NCBI GenBank assembly: GCA_028697435.1
Contig: JAQVFD010000132.1
Span: 1 to 6,347, forward strand
Reading direction: 5' to 3'
Source of the DNA: Clostridiaceae bacterium
Lineage (GTDB): Bacteria; Bacillota; Clostridia; Lutisporales; Lutisporaceae
Length of the DNA: 6,347 nucleotides
Made by a program: the position numbers and the translations under genes. The notes below the pieces were generated by a model, which saw only the letters and a program-made list of their open reading frames with translations, was not told the DNA's origin and ran no database searches. This document shows positions 1 to 4,737 of this stretch, one piece after another. Positions within the stretch are counted from its first letter, which is position 1, and every line of letters begins with the position of its first letter.

Positions 1-113
1 CTGCGTTGCATTCTTCTTTGAATATGCTGTATTACGGAGAAAGAAGCATGGGAAAAGGAATTAAAACAGTGATTGCAGCATTGAAAAATAAGTCAGAAAT
101 TGTCGATATATAG
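1..113 (+). CDS. 3' end of an unrecognised gene (partial)
   Basis: An open frame enters from the left edge (first full codon at position 3) and ends at TAG 111-113. The visible 36 residues include the stretch LNMLYYGERSMGKGIKTVI and end in KSEIVDI. I do not recognise the family and assign no function. The tail looks like a globular, soluble protein end, with alternating hydrophobic and basic residues and no membrane segment. A second frame is also open over roughly the first 60 bases, so the short length makes the call uncertain. The codons and the stop placed 47 bp before the next start fit a real gene end. The downstream cyclase gene lies on the same strand, so read-through into it is possible. 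I see no strong terminator between them. Confidence 0.5.
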   Translation, partial: ALHSSLNMLYYGERSMGKGIKTVIAALKNKSEIVDI

Positions 114-116
114 ATA

Positions 117-146
117 AATGCAGTTAAATAGTATAATATATGCATT
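117..146 (+). promoter_or_regulatory. Candidate -10 box flanked by short inverted repeats, upstream of the diguanylate cyclase gene
   Basis: A perfect TATAAT lies at 132-137. It is bracketed by AATGCA (117-122) and TGCATT (141-146), a 6-bp inverted repeat with an 18-nt spacer. No good -35 hexamer lies 16-18 bp upstream (TATAGA at 109-114 is poor) and there is no TGn extension. Transcription from here would start near 143, giving a leader of under 20 nt that still carries the AAGGGGGTGG ribosome binding site (147-156). In AT-rich DNA a chance TATAAT is likely, so this is only a candidate. Confidence 0.3.
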
Positions 147-160
147 AAGGGGGTGGCATT

Positions 161-2194
161 ATGGAAGACAAAAAGACATATATAAGAAGATCGGTTCTTT
201 TGTGGAGCACTTTGCTGGTTATAAGTATTCTTCTTGGCTATTCCATATATAATGCCTTTTCCAGCCGTATTTATGCAAATGTTCTTGAGTCAATGAACAA
301 CAACCTGCGATTCGCTGAAAGCTCATATAATGTATTTATGAACCAGATGAAAATGGGTATGCTGCAGGCATCGGTTGAGCCGAATATTAAAGAGTTGATT
401 ATAAGAAAGGACGTAGCTGCTCTAAAAAACCTGTTGAAAAAGTGGGGAGATCACAGGGACTATGTAAGCGATTGGTATGTTGTAGGAAAAGACGGAAGCG
501 TCATAGCTTCTGAGGGAAAGACAAAAAATCTTATGATAAAGCCTCCCGGCAAATCGAGAATTCAATCTATTATACAAGCAGCGTTATTATCCGGAGAAAC
601 TATTATGGGCACGGAATTATTGGATTCCAATAACAGTATTGATGGATATACTTTAATACAGTATGTCGTTGTACCTGTTATGGAGGACGAGGATGTTTCC
701 ATAGGTGCAATAGTGACATTGATGGATCTTAATGGGGATGATAATATCACAGGGAAGATTATGAATGATGCCGGGATGTACAGTATAATATCTGCCAAGG
801 ACCGTATTATTGCCAGCAGCTTTGAATCGGGGCTGTATAGATTCAATACAGGTAACAATTTGCCGGAAGACATCCGCAAAGAAGTACTTGAAAAGGGCGG
901 GTCAATTGTTAACAGGCTTGAAATCTATAGTGGAGGACGAGAGGATAATAACTCATATTTTGGCGCTTTTAGACCCATTAAAGATTTTGAAGGAAGTATA
1001 ATAGGAACCCAAGGCATTATATACTATGACCATTTGGCTGAGGCCACTTTCGGGCAAATAAGGGATTTCACTATCATTGTAGTTATATTGCTTGTTGCAG
1101 TTTTCTCGATAATCGTGTGGACTTATACCAAAATACAGAAGATTCTTATTAGCGAGAAACAGTTTTCAAATAGGCTGAGTATTACAAAAAAATTCTCGGA
1201 TTTGGTAAGACAAGCTTCCAGCGAAGATGAGGTATATGAAATATTATTTGATTTACTGAAGAAAAAAAGCGGTATAACTCAAATTATAGTTATGAAAAAG
1301 GATTACGATGATAAGCAATTGGTAGTATATAAGGCTATGGACACGGAAAAGCTTCAATCAATGAAAAGCAGAATAACAATCGAAAGAAATTGCTGGGCTA
1401 TAAAGACAGGCAAAGAATTTGTTGATAATGGCGGTAACGATGATTTTCATTGCAAGGATTTCTATAGTGAATCGGAGAGCTATATTTGCCTTCCTATAAT
1501 ACTTGGAGGAATGGTTTCAGGGGTAATACAGATACAAAGCGATATGAAGAATTATTTCACTGATGATTTGGTAGCAGAGATAAAAGGATATATAGACAAT
1601 ATTACTCCTGTAATCAGCAATTTAAGGCTGCTGGAAAACCTCAATAATATGGCTTCTGTCGATACTCTGACTAAGGTATATAACAGAAGGTATCTTGACA
1701 AATATCTTATAGAACAGATTGAAATTTCCAAGGAGAATAATCTTCATTTGAGTATATTAATGATAGATATTGACTTCTTTAAGATGTTTAATGATACTTA
1801 CGGACATGATGCCGTGGACTATGTGCTGATGTATTTTGCGGACACCTTGAAATTCAATGTCCGGGATGGGGATGTTGTGTCAAGGTATGGAGGGGAGGAA
1901 TTCGTGGTTGTACTGCCACGGACTGACCTGCGCGGAGCATATAGGGTTGCGGAAAAGCTCAGAAAAAAGGTGGAACAGCTGTCATTAGCCGCTATTAACA
2001 ATGAAGATCCTCCGAAAATAACCTGCAGTCTAGGGATAGCTGCATATCCTATTCACGGTAATAGCATAGACAAGCTTATAGAGTCTGCTGATAAGGCATT
2101 GTATAAAGCAAAGAACTCAGGCAGGAACAGAACCTGTATATTCGGAGATGAGAATGAGAGGGAAGGCGTTAGGGAAAGATCTGATGACCGGTGA
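161..2194 (+). CDS. Membrane-bound diguanylate cyclase with Cache-like sensor, GAF-like and GGDEF domains
   Basis: This 677-residue protein should make cyclic di-GMP from two GTP at the inner face of the membrane, controlled by an outside signal. In order: a transmembrane helix (about 11-31), an extracellular Cache-like sensor (about 33-300), a second helix (about 303-323), a GAF-like domain (about 340-490) and a GGDEF domain (about 497-662). The GGDEF domain opens with DTLT (501-504). By alignment to PleD, the metal ligands are D536 and E579 and the GTP-contact residues are N544 and D553. The signature is RYGGEEF (575-581). The inhibitory I-site RxxD is present as R568-D571, five residues before GGEEF, so product inhibition is expected. 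V552 replaces the usual Gly of the GHxxGD motif. The GAF-like part has Cys 411, 431 and 443. ATG 161 is chosen for its AAGGGGGTGG ribosome binding site (147-156). The stop lies 2 bp from that of the convergent yigZ-like gene. The signal sensed is unknown. Confidence 0.93.
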   Translation: MEDKKTYIRRSVLLWSTLLVISILLGYSIYNAFSSRIYANVLESMNNNLRFAESSYNVFMNQMKMGMLQASVEPNIKELIIRKDVAALKNLLKKWGDHRDYVSDWYVVGKDGSVIASEGKTKNLMIKPPGKSRIQSIIQAALLSGETIMGTELLDSNNSIDGYTLIQYVVVPVMEDEDVSIGAIVTLMDLNGDDNITGKIMNDAGMYSIISAKDRIIASSFESGLYRFNTGNNLPEDIRKEVLEKGGSIVNRLEIYSGGREDNNSYFGAFRPIKDFEGSIIGTQGIIYYDHLAEATFGQIRDFTIIVVILLVAVFSIIVWTYTKIQKILISEKQFSNRLSITKKFSDLVRQASSEDEVYEILFDLLKKKSGITQIIVMKKDYDDKQLVVYKAMDTEKLQSMKSRITIERNCWAIKTGKEFVDNGGNDDFHCKDFYSESESYICLPIILGGMVSGVIQIQSDMKNYFTDDLVAEIKGYIDNITPVISNLRLLENLNNMASVDTLTKVYNRRYLDKYLIEQIEISKENNLHLSILMIDIDFFKMFNDTYGHDAVDYVLMYFADTLKFNVRDGDVVSRYGGEEFVVVLPRTDLRGAYRVAEKLRKKVEQLSLAAINNEDPPKITCSLGIAAYPIHGNSIDKLIESADKALYKAKNSGRNRTCIFGDENEREGVRERSDDR

Positions 2195-2196
2195 AG

Positions 2197-2844
2197 TTAC
2201 AATCTGCATGTTTCTTCATCTACCTTGAGCATTTGTTCGCCGAGGGATTCTGCCAAAATGCCACCGTTGGTCCATTGGGCGATATCCTTTATAAAAGCAT
2301 CTTCAAACTCCGATGCTATAAGAACCTTCATTGTCACATTCTCAAGATATTCTATGCTTTCTATTATGTAGTTCTTTTTCGGCATTTCATATTGCAGCTT
2401 ACTTAAATAGCTATAATCCATTTTCAGATGATATGCCGCAAAAGGTTGTACTCTAACAGTGCCGGCGACTTTAACACCATTGGAGGCTCCTTCGGTATAT
2501 GCTCTTATAAGCCCTCCGGCTCCGAGCATTATTCCCCCGAAGTATCTGGTGACAACTATTATTGAGTTGGTGAGATTCTCCTTTTTAAGAACTTCAAGAA
2601 TAGGTACACCTGCAGTTCCCGAGGGTTCCCCATCGTCGCTGGAACGCTGTATAGTCATTGATTCTCCAAGGATATAGGCGTAGCAGTTGTGGGTTGCATC
2701 GTAATGTTTTTTTCTAATGCTTCCCAAGAATTGCAGTGCATCTTCTTCTGAATACACCGGCTGAGCATATGTAATAAACCTTGATTTCTTTTCGACAAAA
2801 CAGGTGTCAGCATAACCTTTCAACATTCTATAGCTTACTGTCAT
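2197..2844 (-). CDS. yigZ: YigZ/YvyE (IMPACT, UPF0029) family protein
   Basis: The product has 215 residues, the usual size of bacterial YigZ/YvyE proteins. The N-terminal UPF0029/IMPACT domain shows KKSRFI (19-24), RSSDDGEPSGTAG (67-79), then VVTRYFGGI (97-105) and LGAGGLIRAY (107-116), the family hallmarks. The remainder (about 135-210) fits the DUF1949 domain of bacterial members. Known of the family: eukaryotic IMPACT modulates the GCN2 kinase, and the bacterial fold resembles translation-factor and nucleic-acid-binding domains. The bacterial role is unresolved; a link to translation or RNA is plausible but not shown here. The ATG at 2844-2842 is supported by AGGTGAT on the minus strand (2854-2848) at good spacing. 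It is convergent with the cyclase gene and divergent from the HD-GYP gene, so it is probably monocistronic. Older databases may carry other labels for this family. Confidence 0.93.
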   Translation of the reverse strand: MTVSYRMLKGYADTCFVEKKSRFITYAQPVYSEEDALQFLGSIRKKHYDATHNCYAYILGESMTIQRSSDDGEPSGTAGVPILEVLKKENLTNSIIVVTRYFGGIMLGAGGLIRAYTEGASNGVKVAGTVRVQPFAAYHLKMDYSYLSKLQYEMPKKNYIIESIEYLENVTMKVLIASEFEDAFIKDIAQWTNGGILAESLGEQMLKVDEETCRL

Positions 2845-2871
2845 AACATCACCTACACCAATAATTTCTAC

Positions 2872-2884
2872 TGTATATTATACA
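2872..2884 (-). promoter_or_regulatory. Palindrome overlapping the candidate -10 of the yigZ-like gene
   Basis: TGTATA-T-TATACA is a perfect 6-1-6 palindrome at 2872-2884. Read on the minus strand it contains TATAAT (2882-2877), about 33 nt upstream of the yigZ-like start codon. The best -35 at 17-bp spacing (2905-2900, TAGTGA) matches the consensus at only 3 of 6 bases. This could be a promoter, an operator over a promoter, or simply AT-rich coincidence. Confidence 0.3.
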
Positions 2885-2942
2885 ACAACAGAGTAAAAAT
2901 CACTATTATTTAAGGAATATTGTATATTTTGGTAAAAATAAA

Positions 2943-2951
2943 TGGTATAAT
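2943..2951 (+). promoter_or_regulatory. Candidate extended -10 promoter for the HD-GYP gene
   Basis: TGGTATAAT at 2943-2951 is a consensus extended -10 (TGn plus TATAAT). The 17-bp-spaced -35 position (2923-2928, TATATT) is poor, and TTGTAT at 2920-2925 is 20 bp away, but an extended -10 can work with a weak -35. The predicted start of transcription near 2958 would give a leader of about 60 nt, ending in the strong ribosome binding site at 3005-3012. I see no cyclic-di-GMP riboswitch in that leader. Confidence 0.5.
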
Positions 2952-3004
2952 ATAGTCCCAGGATATTCTATTATTAGTATTTTTTATTTGTGTCTTCTTT
3001 CAGT

Positions 3005-3012
3005 GGAGGTGA
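3005..3012 (+). promoter_or_regulatory. Strong ribosome binding site that fixes the HD-GYP start
   Basis: GGAGGTGA at 3005-3012 sits 5 nt before ATG 3018. An in-frame TTG at 2988 would add ten residues but would place this ribosome binding site inside the gene, and it has no comparable site upstream. The ATG is therefore the start. Confidence 0.85.
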
Positions 3013-3017
3013 GGACT

Positions 3018-4094
3018 ATGAAAGTGATAAATCTTCCATCGGGTGTTTTAAAACCCGGAATGACAGTACATGAAGATGTATTTAATTCTTTGGGCGTATT
3101 GATTCTTAACAGGGATACACTATTGGACCGATGGCAAATAGAGAAAGTTCTTGTAAACGGTATAGATAAAATCAGAGTCAAACTCACCGAAAATGACAGT
3201 TTGTATGCAGTTCAGGAAGAAGATATACCCAGCGTCTATGACTATGGCAAAATAAAAGCTTTTAAAGAAAAATATGAGACTAAGGTGGATGAAGTAACCC
3301 ATATTATTAAAGAGATTGGAAGAGGCGTTGCGGTAGACGTACAGACCGTCAGCCAGATTAGTAAACATATTATTAAGGAATTCAGTACTGTTAGTGAAGT
3401 CATTAACTATCTTCATCTGGCAAGACCTTTGGATGATTATACATATTCTCATTCACTGAATGTATCACTTATGTCAATAATAATAGCAAAGTGGATGAAT
3501 CTAAGTGATGAAGAGACTGATGAGCTTGCAACAGCAGGGCTGCTCCATGATATAGGGAAGACAAGGATACCCCAAGGGCTGCTTCAGAAGCCCGGCAAGC
3601 TTACGAATAGTGAATTTGAAGAAGTAAAGAAACATACTGTTTTGGGGTACATGATGATGGATAGCATAAAAGATGCTACAATAAACATGAAATATTCGGT
3701 ATTGATGCATCATGAGAAAATCGACGGTTCGGGATATCCCATAGGTTCATTGGATGAAAGCATACCCTTGTTTCCCAAAATAGTTGCGATAGCCGATATA
3801 TATGATGCAATGACTTCCAATAGGTCTTACAGGAATAGAATGTGCCCCTTTGAGGTAATCAGGAATTTTGAAATACAGACCTTTGGAAAGTTGGATACAA
3901 GGGTGCTGACAGTGTTTCTTAAGAATATAGCCAACTCTTATGTTAATGATTTTGTTGAGCTTAATAGCGGTGAAATGTGTGAGGTTGTGTTCATAAATCC
4001 TAACAGGATATGGCAGCCTATAGTTAGGTCAGGAGAAGAATTCATTGATTTGTCCCGAGATAATGATAAGAGGTATATTAAAGCAATAATATAA
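3018..4094 (+). CDS. HD-GYP domain protein, probable cyclic-di-GMP phosphodiesterase
   Basis: The product has 358 residues with no membrane segment, so it is probably cytoplasmic. HD-GYP proteins hydrolyse cyclic di-GMP to pGpG or GMP at a metal centre. An N-terminal domain (about 1-60, with LPSGVLKPGMTVHEDVF) of the kind often found in HD-GYP proteins is followed by a helical linker (75-135) and the catalytic core (about 136-310). Visible core motifs are H145 in YTYSHS, LLHDIGK (175-181, HD at H177/D178), H206 in KKHTVLG, HHEKIDGSGYP (231-241, with the GYP signature) and ADIYDAM (259-265, D260). The position of the extra Glu ligand of trinuclear enzymes seems to be Y141, which suggests a two-metal site. 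The last about 50 residues (VELNSGEM, VVFINPNR, FIDL) form a C-terminal extension I recall from clostridial relatives. It lacks a receiver domain, so its input is unclear. It lies on the same strand as the diguanylate cyclase gene but not next to it. Confidence 0.93.
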   Translation: MKVINLPSGVLKPGMTVHEDVFNSLGVLILNRDTLLDRWQIEKVLVNGIDKIRVKLTENDSLYAVQEEDIPSVYDYGKIKAFKEKYETKVDEVTHIIKEIGRGVAVDVQTVSQISKHIIKEFSTVSEVINYLHLARPLDDYTYSHSLNVSLMSIIIAKWMNLSDEETDELATAGLLHDIGKTRIPQGLLQKPGKLTNSEFEEVKKHTVLGYMMMDSIKDATINMKYSVLMHHEKIDGSGYPIGSLDESIPLFPKIVAIADIYDAMTSNRSYRNRMCPFEVIRNFEIQTFGKLDTRVLTVFLKNIANSYVNDFVELNSGEMCEVVFINPNRIWQPIVRSGEEFIDLSRDNDKRYIKAII

Positions 4095-4137
4095 ACAGTA
4101 TTATATTGAGCAGGGTGGCAAATAATAACTTCAACCG

Positions 4138-4195
4138 TGACATAACCTATAATATTTGCATTAAATGAAATGTTGCAAATATAGGGATTTTGTCA
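4138..4195 (+). repeat. Imperfect inverted repeat (58 nt hairpin) in the gap before the small exported protein
   Basis: The core arms ATATTTGCA (4152-4160) and TGCAAATAT (4174-4182) are a perfect 9-bp inverted repeat around a 13-nt loop. Beyond a 3-nt bulge (4149-4151), CCT (4146-4148) pairs with AGG (4183-4185). Beyond an internal loop, TGACA (4138-4142) pairs with TGTCA (4191-4195). A TATAAT at 4148-4153 overlaps the left arm but has a poor -35 (ATAACT, 4125-4130). The arms are AT-rich and no clean T-run follows, so it is a weak candidate for a terminator. It could also be a leader structure for the next gene or a protein binding site. The shorter AT-only hairpin at 4088-4107, over the HD-GYP stop, looks insignificant. 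Confidence 0.5.
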
Positions 4196-4222
4196 TAATG
4201 AGTTTCAAAAATTGGGGTGAAC

Positions 4223-4720
4223 ATGTTGAAGAGATGGTTACAATATTTTGCTACTATGCTTTTTGTTATTGCAATTACTGATTTTTGTCTGGGGGGAGCG
4301 TTGATTAAATTCGGGGAGAGAGTAAATGATAAGGAACAAGAAAATACTGAAGTGATGAATATTGATGAATTAGACGAGTTCATTGCTTCAAAGTCCTGCG
4401 AATTTGTACGCGCAGCTTTTGAAAGAGATAAGGTAAAGGTTGAGGATATGCTGAGCAAGGATACGGTGTATGTGGTTTCTGAGGACAATTCCGGTTATAT
4501 AAGGTATGCTTCAAAGGATATGCATGTGGAAGGATATATGGCAACCGACAGAGAACTATTGATGGTAAGGCAGTGCTGGCATGTAACAGAAGAGGATGGA
4601 ACGATAACCTCAGGAGTAGAAGTCTTTATAGAAGGGGAAGAGGAACCGCAGATATGGTATATACATTACATTAAGACCTTTGGCCGCTGGAAAATATTCA
4701 TGTTGGAAAATGGGATATGA
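4223..4720 (+). CDS. Small membrane-anchored or exported protein of unknown function
   Basis: The product has 165 residues and I do not recognise a named family. The N-terminus is MLKRW followed by a hydrophobic helix (about 6-28), typical of a signal anchor or signal peptide. C22 lies in DFCLGG, which is not a good lipobox. Residues 33-165 are acidic and should lie outside the membrane. The helical part (48-80, ELDEFIASKSCEFVRAAFERDK) followed by beta-rich sequence ending in IWYIHYIKTFGRWKIFMLE recalls the layout of NTF2-like small domains; this is a guess from pattern only. Start choice: GGGGTGA (4214-4220) is the ribosome binding site. ATG 4223 is very close to it, and TTG 4226 has better spacing and would shorten the protein by one residue. 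GTG 4217 overlaps the site and is rejected. It follows the HD-GYP gene by 128 bp on the same strand and may be read with it. The last codons form one arm of a shared palindrome. Confidence 0.8.
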   Translation: MLKRWLQYFATMLFVIAITDFCLGGALIKFGERVNDKEQENTEVMNIDELDEFIASKSCEFVRAAFERDKVKVEDMLSKDTVYVVSEDNSGYIRYASKDMHVEGYMATDRELLMVRQCWHVTEEDGTITSGVEVFIEGEEEPQIWYIHYIKTFGRWKIFMLENGI

Positions 4721-4737
4721 TACTTATCATATCCCAT
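4710..4737. terminator. Probable bidirectional terminator spanning both stop codons of a convergent gene pair
   Basis: A perfect 12-bp stem (arms 4710-4721 and 4726-4737) closes on the 4-nt loop ACTT (4722-4725). The core arms are TGGGATATGA and TCATATCCCA. The left arm holds the TGA of the small exported protein gene and the right arm holds the TGA of the peptidase gene on the opposite strand. On the minus strand the stem runs into a short T-run (complement of A 4707-4710), so termination looks better for the peptidase gene. On the plus strand the stem is followed by AGTC, with no T-tract. Confidence 0.65.

Noticed and set aside
562..1001. Small open frames on both strands inside the cyclase gene (562-879 minus, 810-1001 plus)
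   Set aside because: They lie inside a well-supported domain protein, lack convincing ribosome binding sites, and their products resemble no family.
2459..2677. Plus-strand open frame of 72 codons inside the yigZ-like gene
   Set aside because: It is the antisense shadow of the conserved IMPACT motifs.
2988..3017. Upstream TTG start adding ten residues to the HD-GYP protein
   Set aside because: GGAGGTGA at 3005-3012 is ideally spaced for ATG 3018, and the extra residues do not resemble the family N-terminus.
2952..3017. Cyclic-di-GMP riboswitch in the HD-GYP leader
   Set aside because: None of the conserved GEMM blocks I would expect are visible and the leader is only about 60 nt.
4095..4222. 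Riboswitch upstream of the small exported protein (CAGGGTGGCAAAT at 4111-4123 looks faintly GEMM-like)
   Set aside because: The match is partial, the second half of the aptamer is missing, and the nearby hairpin does not fit the GEMM fold.
4147..4488. Minus-strand open frame of 113 codons opposite the small exported protein
   Set aside because: It is Ser/Thr-rich low-complexity translation, typical of antisense of AGA/GAA-rich coding DNA. The plus-strand gene has a membrane helix and a ribosome binding site.
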